Of a DNA stretch of 64,000 nucleotides, positions 10,084 to 21,631 are shown in pieces. The stretch's first letter is position 1. Every line of letters begins with the position of its first letter. Source of the DNA: Phytophthora quininea (lineage: Eukaryota > Oomycota > Peronosporomycetes > Peronosporales > Peronosporaceae); contig JAAVTG010000880.1 of NCBI GenBank assembly GCA_011947345.1, positions 1 through 64,000 on the forward strand. The letters are read 5' to 3'. The notes under the pieces are model-generated. The model worked only from the letters and a program-made list of their open reading frames with translations, made no database searches and was not told where the DNA came from. The position numbers were made by a program, and so were the translations under genes.

Positions 10084-12260
10084 ATGGAGAGACAGAACCG
10101 CGACCAAGGCGAGGAGGACACAGAGATTGCTGCTAGTGTCGGTGATGAAGACGACTACACATGGACGCAAATATGGCGAACTGGTGCAGGAGAAGCAGAG
10201 CGAGATGGATACCTGTCGTTGTTGCCGCGCTTCACGTTCAGGAGGATCTATCACGTTCCCTGTACTCTGGACCACATTGCTGTTCAACAGTTTGACCTGG
10301 CGTTAACCAGACACGACATGCAGTTCTTGCTCACGGAGTGCCGTTCACAGCGCTGCATGGATGCCGCTGGCGGGGAACCCGTGCTGGTGCCGTTACAAAG
10401 TGAATTCATGCGAATCCAGCGAACTTGCTGATGTCTTCAAGCAAGGGGATCACGTGATGCAAGATCCAAACGTGTTGACCCCACTGCGACCTAAACTCAC
10501 AGAGGAGATGAAGACATTTATCCTGCGCCAGCTTACAGATGTCCCAACAACGATCCCCTTCAGACTTTGCAGTGTCATTGTCGCCAAGGTGGAACGTGGC
10601 GAGATGCGTGCGCCGTTACCATACCGGCGCCAAGTGGATAACTTTGTTCGCGTTTGGAGAAGGAGCAACCCTGCTCATGAAATGGCGCGAGTGATTGAGA
10701 TGTGCGACCAGTTCCTGTATGATGAAGTGGGAATGGATGCTGAAGATCCAACAGCTACCGTGATCCTGTGCGATTCTGTCTTCAAAGACGGCAGGCGCGT
10801 TGCCTCAGCCGGAGACGGGAGCGAAGCGCTCCCTTTCGTGTCGGTATCACATGCTACAAACTTCTGGAAGACTATGTCAGCATCCAACGGTCTCCTGATG
10901 CGACGACAATGCTTCACGTCGACACTACGTTCAAAATTGTGAAGAAGTGTTATCCCGCAATGGTTATCGGGTTCTCTGACAAGGGTGGGCACTTCTTTCC
11001 TTTGGCGTATTTTAGTATCTCACGTCGGCGCGAAGAGGACATTTCCTGGTGTCTGCAGCATGTGAAAAGGGTCTGCTTCGAGCGGTTCGAGTTGGACTTT
11101 GCACCCGAGTTCGTCATGACAGACGCTGATAAAGCCCAACGAAATGCTGTCTGTGCCGAGATGCCACGTCAAAAATAATCATGTGCTGGTTTCACGTTAC
11201 TCAAAACGTTTTCAAGAAAGCTAAGGGTAAGGGAGTTAAGTCGGCGCAAACCAAGGATTTCTTTGCGGATCTGTATGACTTACACTACGCCGACGAGCAC
11301 GAGTACGAAGCGAACAAGCAAGCCGTGCTGACAAAATGGGAGAAGCTACCTCGCAATTCTGCAGCGCACGCGTTGGGCCGCCACATCAAGGCGGTGTGGG
11401 TCAACAGCAAGGAGTTTGGGAACTGGCAGGTTTACCACACGCCGTCGGGATGCGCCTTGACAAATAACCCGCTTGAGCAATACCACAGGACGCTCAAGAT
11501 CAATTGCGCCAACCCTCGGGCGACTCCGTTTGAGATGATGGAGTCTATGGATCGCGCTTGTCTTGCTTTTCTCGGTGAAGGTCACGTTTTCGTCAACGCA
11601 CCGGAGGTTTCTGCGCGATTGCACAAGCTCTACAAGACGCTGGCGGATCGACAGTGCATAACTGCAACGCAACTTCCAATGAACCGTTCGCAGAACGCTA
11701 TGCGTTTTGCTGTTAAACAGCGGCCCCTTCCGGTGAATGCTGAAAACCTGAAGGAGTACGACAAATCAATTGGGTCGGTAAATGCTCGGCGCATGCAAGT
11801 GTAGAATGTGCCTTCCGACGGCTGGGTTGTGATTCCGGAACGGCTGCAGTGCGATTGTTTGTACTGCTGGAAGCACGGAATATGCCCCCACATCATCGAT
11901 GCTTGCTTTGCGGTTGGTATACCGTGTCCTGGCCTGACGCCATCATCAAGGCGCTTCGTAACGAACGCTCGACGTTCACGTCCTCGTGCACGACAAGAAA
12001 GTGTCGCCCGTCGTCTGCGGCTTGACGCGGCTACAATACTCAAGCCAAAAATTGTCAAGTATCCTGAAACCAAGTGGACACATCCAGAACAAAGTGTATG
12101 CACCTGGAACCAGGCGAACCCGACCATTTTCAAGTGGCAAACGACAGGTTTGCCTAGGATCTGCCTTCTATCACTTGGATCGAGGCAATGGAGACTTATG
12201 TCCCTGAAATCACGCCCTTCAGCCATGTATCCTGGCGATATCTTTCAAGATATCGGTTGA
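10084..12260 (+). pseudogene. Mutator-like (MULE) transposase with SWIM zinc finger, frameshifted
   Basis: Read through frames 1, 2, 1 and 3, the protein has an N-terminal unknown part; the MULE DDE domain with LHVDTTFKIVKKCYPAM (first Asp, about 10917), EFVMTDADKAQRNAV (second Asp, about 11120), CWFHVTQNVF (C-x2-H block) and NNPLEQYHRTLK (probable Glu, about 11475); and a SWIM finger CDCLYCWKHGICPHII (about 11850). It is otherwise nearly full length. Three frame changes (about 10400, 10850, 11180) and an in-frame TAG after RRMQV (11802-11804) interrupt it. Because single-base slips are common in this window, it may be less damaged than it looks, but the stop supports pseudogene status. Terminal inverted repeats were not identified. 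Confidence 0.8.
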
Positions 12261-12631
12261 AAGGTCACTGGACCAAGCGTCGCCTACTCAAACGTCACTA
12301 CTGCGGAGGGTCGCGCAATCTAAAACCGGCCGCCACTCGTATTCATGCAATGATCAAGTCAAACCGACGTGCAAGGTAAAATTCCATAGTAAATAACTTA
12401 ACATATGAACAGAGTTCAATTTGCCATCTAACACGCAAGTGGCTTGCGGTCCGGAAGGGATCCAAGACCAATTGGTGACTGTGAAGCTTATCCCTACAGG
12501 GCACATCGGCTAGGACTGGTCGTCCGTGTGAACTTTACCAACTCAAGTCTAAGTTTGGTGGAGGACCAAGAGTGATCCCATCTATTCCATATCCTAGTTG
12601 GGCACCTGGGCGGCACTGGGGTGAGGGTTGT
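12261..12631. other. Sequence between MULE and right minisatellite
   Basis: No frame above about 40 codons shows coding character. It would be expected to hold the 3' end of the MULE. I could not find an inverted match to sequence left of 10084. Confidence 0.35.
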
Positions 12632-12845
12632 GTAGTTTCATCAAGTCATCCACACTAATCACCAAGCCATCCGCACAAAACACCAAGAATAGCACGCAAC
12701 ATCACCACACCCAAAGACATGTACATGACACCAAGAGAAATGTACGCATCGCCAAGAGTAACGCACGCATCATCAAGCGAAGTGCTTACACCACCAAGAA
12801 AAATCTATGCATCACCAGGAAAGCGTCACCAAAGTACTCGTGTGC
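12632..12845 (+). repeat. 21-bp minisatellite, right stretch
   Basis: About eight degenerate 21-bp units, for example CACCAAGCCATCCGCACAAA, CACCAAGAGAAATGTACGCA, CGCCAAGAGTAACGCACGCA and CACCAAGAAAAATCTATGCA (first 20 bases of each). As 21 is a multiple of three, one frame is open throughout and reads as heptapeptides (TKRNVRI, AKSNARI, IKRSAYT, TKKNLCI). The start AGTTTCATCAAGTCAT matches the left stretch at 9815. Confidence 0.7.
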
Positions 12846-13237
12846 AGGGCTCTGTCGTCAATAAAGATGGTAATGAATCCAAATCCCTTGATTAAATAAT
12901 TAGATCTCCTAACCTTTCTTCTTGCAATGTGAGCCTGTACTCCACTGGCAACACTGCAGAGATTTCTGCATCTTCCGTAGACGCCGGTATCATCGGAACT
13001 TGACTGAGGGATTCAACCGACTTAGGCAAACTACGGGCGAATGCGCTTCTGGGTTTGCTGACGATATTCCACTGCGCGAGCAGTTGGGCGACGACGGCGC
13101 GTCGATCTGCGAGGTTCTGGGATCACTCTTTGAGCACTCGATCGAGCCACCATCTCGTTAGTACCAGCTCTCCCTGACGGCTGATGGCTGCCGTCCTCAG
13201 AACCTGGCACGGATCTGTCATCACCAGAGCGAGTTTC

Positions 13238-13744
13238 TTAACCGACAACACGGCTTGGCGCGGACTGGTGAACAGGCCCAGCTTCATGGCCACTGGCTGT
13301 GGTAGAATTGCCATGGGAGCGGAATACATCTGGATGATCCAGCGGGTGTTCAAAGGAAACGACGTTGCTAGCCAAATCACTTGAACGGCCGTCGTTCTCC
13401 TTGCTAATGCGAAGACAGCTTGTAGCGGCACTGCCACCATTGTTATAGTTTGAGGCTTCCGCGCCAAAGAGGCCTTCTTCGACAGCACCTAAAGACATAT
13501 GTGGCTCTTGTCGATTGGGTGTTGCAACGGACTCCGACACAACGGAGAACTGATCGCCCTCCAACTCCACTTCATCACCCACCGAGCTGTTTGAATGCTC
13601 GACAGTTCCATTTGTCGAAGATCGTTGCATCGCGATCTTCGTTGCAGTACTTGTATCGTAGTACGTCGGCATGGACACCCTAGGATCCAAGTATCTGCAT
13701 TCGGATTCTCGCAAGCCAGCTTGGATCCTGGGGTGAGTCAACAT
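13238..13744 (-). CDS. Unrecognised open frame, Ser/Asn-rich
   Basis: An open frame of 168 codons with a hydrophilic composition (for example NGTVEHSNSSVGDEVELEG) and a start MLTHPRIQAGL. No domain is recognised. Left of 13238 the same strand continues in another frame with RWWLDRVLKE and an open hydrophilic stretch toward about 12925, so the original protein may have been longer and frame-slipped. Its place between two transposon remnants suggests a cargo or element-encoded protein. Expression is unknown. Confidence 0.3.
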   Translation of the reverse strand: MLTHPRIQAGLRESECRYLDPRVSMPTYYDTSTATKIAMQRSSTNGTVEHSNSSVGDEVELEGDQFSVVSESVATPNRQEPHMSLGAVEEGLFGAEASNYNNGGSAATSCLRISKENDGRSSDLASNVVSFEHPLDHPDVFRSHGNSTTASGHEAGPVHQSAPSRVVG

Positions 13745-13929
13745 TCACGACTTGGATCCCGGAATGACAGACTATCTCTTCTCAACCACGCTTAATAGTC
13801 GGAGTTAGATGACACGGCATCGTCACTAGGCAGGTTCAGGCTGAGGCAGTTGCAGTAGCATGGGTACGCACCCATCAAACTTAAAATCTGGGCTAATCAC
13901 AGGACAGAAACGGGAAAATCGTAGAGTTG

Positions 13930-15720
13930 CATCGTGTCAACCGCCCTCTGGTCGATTGTACGGTCAGAGAGGAAAATCCAAGCTGCCGCACAATGCCCAG
14001 ACGTTTGGCGAGCAATAACACGTTGCTCAACCCCAAACGTGACAGTGATGGACTCTGGCAACCGCCACAAATGTCGTTTCTGCGCCTCCTCTCCCTGTCC
14101 ATCCCCAGATCCAGATTTTGCACCGAGACCTCAACCAACTCTTGAGTCCGAGCTCACAGCTGAAGTCTTAAAGCTAGGGAAACACTTTTCAGGGCTGATC
14201 GAAGGGCAAACGCCTATGATTGAATGGTTAAACGAGGCTAAAACAGAGCTGGTGTGTAGGTCTTCGCTCGTGACACAAAAAGTTTGCAGGACCTCGCCGC
14301 GTTACTAGTAAAATAAGTGAAGATATCATTGCGAGGATTGCTGCGAGGTTATAATATGCAATCTGTACAGAAAGCGGTGGAATCATCGAATTTAGCTGAT
14401 AAAGTGAATGTCCCCTCTAATGGGCACTGGTTTATGACCCAGCCCGAGAACGAAAATGCTGTCAGCGCATCATTACTTTTGAATTATTTTTGATCGTGAA
14501 ACTCCGCTGGAATACTGTTAGACTCCAGCTGTAGTGGATGGAACGAAACCCAAGGTGTAAAATGGCTACTGGAATGTGATACTTTTATGGACCTTCTCAT
14601 CATCACAGTCCACCTGACATTTGGTCAGCCATCACGAGGTGCAGGGCTATCATCATTTCGTCGCCATGATAGCAATTTAGCTTTTCGGTCAGTATATTTC
14701 ATTCGGAGCAGATTTACGTTGCTGTAGAAGTATCACAAGAGCATGGCTGTCACGGGGAAGTTCAAACCCATTGCAAGATTTGCTCCTCCTTGTTTGAACT
14801 TTGAGGTGTTATTATATTTACATCTGGTACGTTCGACGCAGCTTACCTACATAGTATAGTATCTCCTCCGATGAAGTCGGTTACAACAATCTGCTTGATT
14901 TTGTATTTGTTAAGGGTGGGAAGAAGATGAATTCAGAATAAATAAGGTGTTTTATCGCGAAAGGATTCGCGCAATACAATGATATGCGTCTGGATGTTTC
15001 TACTTATCGACAAGTTGCAGTGGTTTTAATGGAGGTTCACGTAAGAAAAAAGCACCGATTGTTGATGCACATGACATCAAGGCTGGTCACAGCCACAGAA
15101 CTGCCGTAGAAAAATACGCGCGAGCGTCCAGCGACCCTTCTGTGATTGATCGCAAAATTTTGGCTAGCATCTTATGGTTGGCAGTGCTTTCTGTCCCTCA
15201 TCAAGCCCCACAACCTGCCACCATCGCCTCAACAATATCGTATTACTGTTTCATCACCTTTAAATGACTCTGAGGTATCAGTAAATCTGGACGGCAACAT
15301 ACCTTGTAGCAGAGATATTGCAGCATATTTACAAAAATCGATAAATTCACTACAACAACAAGTACAACAGCTAGCAAGCACTTCTCGGGTTGACAGGCCG
15401 TTAGCGCTCCCCGCAGTATCACCAACGGAAGTTTATCACGCAAAAACAGTGTTGGAGGAATTTATTGGCACTCCATCAGCAGCATTTTGAAGTCCGGAAC
15501 AAAACATTGCACTTGCATTAATTATTTCGAAGCCTCAACAGAACAGAGTGATCATTTTACCAACGGGCGGTGGTAAAAGCATCATGTACATGGGCCACTA
15601 TTTCGACAATCCAAAGAGCAAGTTAGTCTCGATAGTAGTGGTGCCTACCACGGCATTACTTCAAGAATCCGTTCAAAAGTGCTGTATGAAATGATTACTG
15701 GCGTCCAAGTACTCCAATAA
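13930..15720 (+). pseudogene. Decayed repeat gene: recombinase-like domain followed by RecQ-like helicase motifs
   Basis: Successive blocks appear in changing frames. KCRFCASSPC is a possible zinc knuckle (about 14070). IITVHLTFGQPSRGAG lies at 14584-14640; TLLxKYHKSMAVTGKFKPIARF at 14718-14790 contains one stop. DMRLDVSTYRQVAVVLME (about 14982) is followed by DAHDIKAGHSHRTAVEKYAR (about 15063). Near 15548, RVIILPTGGGKSIMY is a Walker A, followed by SIVVVPTTALLQES (motif Ia). Known from family memory: the order GQP-RG, YHK, YR-A and GHS-A-YA before a RecQ-like helicase characterises a repeated fungal gene family. The helicase is cut off after motif Ia. Frame changes and stops make it non-functional. 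Confidence 0.55.
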
Positions 15721-15953
15721 AACCCTTGCGTCAGCAAAAAAAAAACTTCGTATTTGTTGCTGTGGAGCAGACTGAACTAGAATGGAAAAGTATCTTAGTA
15801 CGCTTTTTCATATGCCGAGTTATTCAGCGACGTTACTGCACGCGAAGCTTTATTCGTGACGGCGGCATAATCCGATTTCAGAAGTACGTTAGTTAAATTG
15901 TTTGAGGCGTGAGCGAAACAAACGCCAGTTTGCTTCCCTGGCCACCTAAGACT

Positions 15954-17055
15954 TCAAATTCGTCGCGCTCTTCCACACTGACCGGCGTTGTCGGTGATGA
16001 TAGCACCAATGTTGTAGCCATCATGCTGCATCTGCAGCATAAGTTCTTCCATGTGCATTGCTGTCGTTAAACCGTCATGGTGCGAGCCTGTCGGGAAAAG
16101 CCTGTACGTCACCTCGTTGCCGAATAGTGTTAACTGACAACCTAATAGGTTTTCGTGGGAGATGTTTTGCCACCCATCCGACAAAAGTTCGGTCAGCCAC
16201 CGGTCTTCTTCTGACAAGCCTTCAACTCTTTAACGTAGCGTTGTTGATACTCAGAAGCATGCGCAGCAAGAATGGACCCACCCAGTCTCTTTCGGTTGGG
16301 TAGCTCCAAGGTAGGCATCTTCCACGCTGCTTGAAAGACCCTTTCAGTCGAGACGCGCTCTACAAAACTAAACGGCAATCCATTATCAGCCATAAACTCC
16401 GGTAGAGCTTTCTCGAACACATTCCGAGCCTCTCGCTGTGGTATGTCACCTATCCAGTCCTCTATCTGCCGCTGTCGGTTTGGCTTTGCTGGTGCTGAAT
16501 TACTCTGGATTGGCCTTGCTGCCAGCAATACTGGTGCCGAAGTGCTCTATGATCCCTGTGTAGCACCCACCGCAGCATCCGTTGTTTCGTTCCCAGCCAC
16601 TCGAATACTAGCTGCGGCAGCATCACGGCTCGCGTTGTACCTGAGGTAATGTGGACAACTCGAAGGTGGCTGACGTAGTTTCCAGTTCTTCCTACGATTG
16701 GCACGGCTGCTGTTTCGTCGGGGGCTTGTTTTGGTGGGTACTTGCGTTTTGCAGCCGATGGAGTATGCGATACAAGCGTCCTGGAGTCGCAGATTACCTG
16801 TTGTGGCTCTCCATCAGGTTCAAGAATATTACATGACTGAGACACCTCGTCGGCGTCTGAGCGCACGGGATATAACGTTAAAATACGCGTCGCAGTGCCG
16901 GTATCATCAGCGGCGATCTTAAGGTCAATAAACTCACCCCGTTCTGCTCCAGACGGCTGTCCAGGGCCCATGATCCCAGCAGAGCTCCTCTTGTATTGTG
17001 ACGATCTGACACCGCTACTAGCTTCTGGGTCGCACCCGTCGCTTTGGGTCCCCAC
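15954..17055 (-). pseudogene. BED-finger/hAT-like transposase remnant (DUF659-like)
   Basis: Read leftward: TGNYVSHLRVVH (about 16660) resembles the distal half of a BED finger with cysteines lost. After a slip near 16500 come ALPEFMADNGLPFSFVERVS, AAWKMPTLELPNRKRLGGSI, LLSDGWQNISHENLLG and HDGYNIGAIITDNAGQCGRA, which follow the DUF659/hAT pattern (PF--VE, LP-R--L, DGW-N--, VTDNA). The reading then stops near 15954, so the C-terminal dimerisation domain is missing. It lies tail to tail with the helicase-type remnant and may have inserted into it. Confidence 0.65.
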
Positions 17056-17572
17056 CTAGGATTTGTAGCCGGATCCATCTACTGCATCACACAAGGCTAG
17101 CTAGGGTGCGTAGTGTAAGCCGCCCTTATCTTCTTCTCAATCCCAGTTCTAAACTTACCAAGACGAGCTCAAGTAGTTTGGCAGGTTTTCTAGCTAACTT
17201 CTATTACATTGGCTACAAGTCAGTGCAACCACAATTAAGCCAGGTTCAATTGGCTTTACTCGTGGCTTTTTGTGGTTGTTTTATAAAGCCGCAGATCCAA
17301 AAGACCAAGGGCTGCCAACACTGTCCCAATGGCATGATGTATTGACACAGTTTAACGATGTTATTTTGGTAAAATTAGTTTTCGACCAACAACGAAAAAT
17401 GGTCTGGTTGAGTCAGGCAATCGTTTTTAAGAAAATATTGTAATTAGAAAAGTGCAGAAATATTTAAAAAAATGTATTTTTGATTTTTACGCAGCTAGTT
17501 CTGATTGGCCAAAATAAGTGAGATTTGAATTCTTCAAAGGCAAGAAGCATTCCTCATCGTAACTCCTCACCC
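17056..17572. other. Gene-free boundary of the repeat island
   Basis: AT-rich sequence with stops in all frames and no recognisable domain. It marks the change from the repeat island to the gene-dense region and should contain the promoter of the FYVE-PI3K gene starting at 17573. No clear core promoter element was identified. Confidence 0.4.
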
Positions 17573-20500
17573 ATGTACAGCGACCCACGCGCGCGCGATG
17601 GCGTGGCCGTGGACCTGAGTTTCTCGCAGATCCTGGAGGCGCGTAGCTCCGCTCCTGACTTTCCTCGTCGCCGGAGAAAGCCCCTCACGACCGCCAGCAG
17701 GCCGCGTCGCTTCCCTCCGCCGCCTCGCAGTGCCCCCGCCAGCTTCCTCGACACCGAAGACGCTGGTGCCCCGCGTACGGTCTGGACTCTGTGTATGAAG
17801 GGTCAGAGGACATTCTAGAGGAGAGTGACAGTCTGGAGGACGCCGCCGGACAGCGCAGCGGCCTTGACAGCAGCATGGAAGACGATGATTGGACCAACGC
17901 CGACGTGGGGCAGCTCCGACAGGACATCTACCGCTTCGTGCAGCCCAGGAGGCTTTCCAGTTGGGTACAGGACGACGCCGTCTTCGCCTGCTTTAAATGC
18001 CACACTGTGTTCTCTTTGCTAGTGAGGAAACACCACTGTAGAGCCTGCGGACGCATCTTCTGCTCAGTCTGCTCCAGCCAGAGGGTCGTGATCCCTGGAG
18101 ACTATGAAGCCACACCCGTGTCTCCTGCCTACAATTCTTTGACGACCAATGCCAGCGACCTAATTGGCAACATCAGTTGGTACTTGACGTCCTACTCGAG
18201 TCCGAGCTCAGGGGGCAGACTTGAGTGCAAGTGGGGACGCCGCTCGCAGTCCTTTGCAGACTCTGGGTCATTGCAACTGTCGCCTGAAGAGCAACAAGAG
18301 AAGTTTCTGAAAGATGTGCAAAGGCTGCAGAAGGATAAGGTCATCAGCAAGTTCACCCCGTCCAGATCGCGGTGTGGAAGTGCACCGTCCTCGGCATCGA
18401 CCAGCAGTGCAGTCACAACGACATCGCACACGTCAACGTTTGTTCCGGACGGCAGCGTGATGCAGCGCGTGTGTGACGACTGCGCGTGTGCGCTGCAGCA
18501 GCGACGACACCACTACAATACGGTCAAGGTGTTCGAACTCTGTGAGTTTGATCTGCGCGAACTACGAACACTAGGACAGGTATGTCGTAAGTGGCATCGT
18601 GCAAGCATCATGTGCCTCTCCATGTTCCGCCAGATTCAGTATTGCTTGCCCACACATCGCCTCTCCGACCGTGAGAAGAAGATGCTGATCATTAATCGCA
18701 AATTCCTAGGCGGCCATACCAAGTGGCTGCTGCAGCTAATCAAAGCCATCGATTTTTCGGAAGAGTCCGAGACAGAACGGATCAACTCAACCGAGGAAAG
18801 ATGCGAAAGCCCCAGATCTGTCCGACGGAGGCACCAGCAAAACTCCGAGCTAGTCGACGAAGTCTTGGAGCTGATGCAACAGGAGCGGACACACAAGTGC
18901 ATGCTCACAATGTGCTCACGCTTGTGCAAACCGCAAATCAGTAGCGTCGATGCACTCGAGATTCTCGCCGAGGAAACGATCTGCAACCATCGACTCCGTG
19001 CAATGGCAGTGAATGCGCTGTTGAAGACAGCTACCGAAAACGAATGGCTAAGCTACGTGCAGGTCTTACTGCATAGTCTGAGCGTCGAGTCAAACGCTGC
19101 TGGAAGCAAGCTCGGGCAATCGCTGATCCGCCAAGCGCGGTGCGATATTCGCTTCTGCTACGACCTTTACTGGGGACTTACGGTCATGGCGGAAGATCCA
19201 AGCTGTCGACGCAAGTTCGATGGCATGAAGCAGCGTTTGCTCCTGACGCTGTCTCAATTCAAAGACAGCTCATCCGGTGTGGAGTCGAGGAAGTTTGCCA
19301 ACGATGACATCGCCGAGCAGCTACTTCGGGGCCAGGAGTTGGTAGACTTAATGTATAAGATCCCTCCTCGTATCCCCGTGGACGACGTACGCCGTATCTT
19401 CCAGGCGTCTATAAAGAAATCGTCATTTGGCGGAACTGCGGCCGACAAAGCGGCAGGCGATTCGGGCCAAGTATCCGCAAATGTAGAACACGGATGGCCT
19501 CCTCTACGGCTACCGGTGGACCCGCAAGTCAAAGTAAGTGGCATTAATTACAAGAAAACCGAGGTAAAGCGGAGCGCTGAGGCGCCCATGATCATCACAT
19601 GCACGGGCGTCGATCGTGACGAAGAAGAGGCTGAAGATGCTGCTGACGTCTATGCGGATTCCCAGATGAATACCTGGATTCGCCGCACGCAAAGGTTGCC
19701 GCACTATCGTCTCATGTACAAACGAGATGACTTGCGGAAGGATTCCATCGTTCAGAACATCATCAACGTGATGTATTTGATTCTCAAGCAAGAGACTCGG
19801 TTAGATATCCCGTTGGTAACGTACCGGGTGCTTCCGACGAGCAGCTTTGATGGGCTTATCGAGATCGTCGAGAACGCACACACATTGTACTCGATCATCC
19901 GAGACCACGGGACGATTATGAACTTCTTGCACCACTACAATGGCCACCGCACGCTCAGCGACATTTCGTCTTCTTTAGGGAAAGCTTGGCAGCGTACACT
20001 GTCATCACGTTCCTGCTTGGTGTTGGGGATCGTCATGCGGACAACGTGATGCTCACAAAGGACGGTATCTTATTCCATATTGATTACGGGTTCATTCTAG
20101 GTAAGGATCCGAAGCCACTGCAGCCTCCGATGCGGCTAGACCATTACATGATCGAGGCACTTGGAGGCACGCAGACAGCGCAGTTCGATCAGTTTAAGCA
20201 GTTGTGCGTGATCGCGTTCAACTGCTTGCGACGACACGTGAGTCTGTTTATGATTATGTTGACGCTGGTGGTAAAGGCACTTCCGGAAATTACAGACTTT
20301 GGGGTCAACTACACGCAGAGCGACCTCGAAACTTTCGTGATCGAGCGCTTCCTGCCAGGTCAGTCTGACGACGAAGCTGCCACAGCTCTGATGCTTCGCA
20401 TGGAAGGCAAACTGAATGAACGGATTGGCTTAAAGTTGAGTGACTTTGTCCACGCGCACTCAAACGAAAAGACCGTATCCAAGGGCATGACGTCTGTGGG

Positions 20501-20618
20501 ATCATCCGTCAAGATCGGCGTGGAGGCTGTGGAAGCCACGGTGTCCACAGTGGCGAGCTCGCTTACCAGTGGGGCCTCCTCCATTTACAAGTACATGTGG
20601 GGAGGACCTGAGCGGTAG
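17573..20618 (+). CDS. FYVE-domain phosphatidylinositol 3-kinase
   Basis: The start is the ATG at 17573 (MYSDPRARDG). About 110 residues on is a FYVE zinc finger: SSWVQDDAVFACFKCHTVF, RKHHCRACGRIFCSVC, and RVCDDC after an unusually long internal insert. A region with CRKWHRASIMCLSMFRQIQ follows, then a helical PIK accessory domain (about 18900-19250) and the PI3K/PI4K catalytic domain: LMYKRDDLRKDSIVQNII, catalytic loop GVGDRHADNVML and activation loop HIDYGFILGKDPKPL. The last is closest to class III (Vps34-like) kinases. FYVE binds PI3P, the product of class III enzymes, so endosomal action is inferred. One-base slips occur near 17770 and near 19965; in the second the real reading is FFRESLAAYTVITFLLG. 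Confidence 0.9.
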
Positions 20619-20716
20619 GTACGCGGTGATGTGTGTGAATGTGGGTTGTGTGGACAGCAATATATATTTTTATTATATATTTCCTGTCTTCGAGGGGTCA
20701 TCTAACCAGAGCGGTG

Positions 20717-21239
20717 TTAGTCGGTGATATTGAAGCTGGCAAAGGCATTGCCCGATACGCTTGACGACTCATTGTCCGGAAGTCCATCAAACCAGTTGGA
20801 CGACGTGTTTCCTTCAAGAAACTCGATCGAGTCGGCTGCGGAAGTGGCGCTGCTGGTGGTCTCGTTGTCGCTAACACGCGCACTTTCGTGGAGGTGGATG
20901 AGTTTGCTCATGAAGCACTTGCGAGCGACTACCGACGGTCGCTGAGAGATGGCACTCGAGTACTCTTCGACCATCATGGACCGAATTGTCTGCGCACGAC
21001 CAAACATGTGCGACCCGTTGGCATCAGTCCGGACCGACGAGAATGAATATCCGGTGGTAGAGTCGCAGTCTTCACTCGAAAAAGTGGGCAGTCTTGGTCT
21101 CAGGCATGTTGTACCAAGCAAGCATCTCGGCAGGCTGCCAATGAGGGCAGTGGCTGATGGTAACGCAGTAGAAGCTGGTTGGACTTGTATAAGTGGCCGT
21201 ATTGCCGTCCGGGAAAATCACTTCGATCTCAACCGTCAT
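20717..21239 (-). CDS. NWF-tail family protein 1 (unknown function, frame slip)
   Basis: Starts MTVEIEVIFPDGNTATYTS; it then has HCPHWQPAEMLAWY and ETKTAHFFE. After a one-base slip near 21080 it continues SEDCDSTTGYSFSSV, RAQTIRSMMVEEYS, RKCFMSKLIHLHES and an acidic Ser/Asn-rich tail with SSNWFDGLPDNES. The same order of blocks recurs in the next three genes, defining a four-member local family of about 170 residues. No domain is recognised. Conserved Cys and aromatic residues in the N-terminal half suggest a small beta-rich, possibly disulphide-bonded fold. No signal peptide is visible at this start; an upstream exon is possible. Confidence 0.6.
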
Positions 21240-21631
21240 CGCAATGGAAGAATGTTGGTTGGGTTGGGTTGGTGGAGATAACGATGAAGCTGGGGTCTGC
21301 GTTGCTGGCGGTTAAATCGGAAATGACCGCTGAAAAATGACTTTGGCGACCAACATTTAATACATCTTATGCATGAATCATCAAACGTTCGCTTGCTGTG
21401 ACGGGCGACGAACCAATTCGTGGATGCATTATACAGAGCGAATCAAGTTGGTGAATACGCTAACATCCGGGCAAAGATCACAAAATAGGAAGCATTTTAT
21501 CTGGACAGAGCGACTTGCCCGCATTTGACGAATTTTCAAAATGACATGGAATGGAAAAGTAACAGTAGCTCTTGTTTCCGTGTTGACCGATGAAAAGTTT
21601 AAGCTGGAGTTTTGTTATATCTGTACGAAGT
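21240..21631. other. Intergenic, between NWF-tail genes 1 and 2
   Basis: It contains a GGTTGGGTTGGGTTGG run (about 21255) and otherwise no open frame with coding character. It should hold the promoter of gene 1 (reading left) and the 3' end of gene 2. Confidence 0.4.

Noticed and set aside
9814..12690. Interpreting the direct repeats at both ends of the MULE as LTRs
   Set aside because: They are short degenerate minisatellite units, not long identical terminal repeats, and the enclosed protein is a DDE/SWIM transposase, not gag-pol.
12632..12845. CRISPR-like array
   Set aside because: Units are contiguous 21-bp tandem repeats without unique spacers, in a eukaryotic genome, with no cas genes.
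12628..12864. Open frame of heptapeptide repeats
   Set aside because: It is open because the 21-bp minisatellite unit is a multiple of three; nothing suggests a translated gene.
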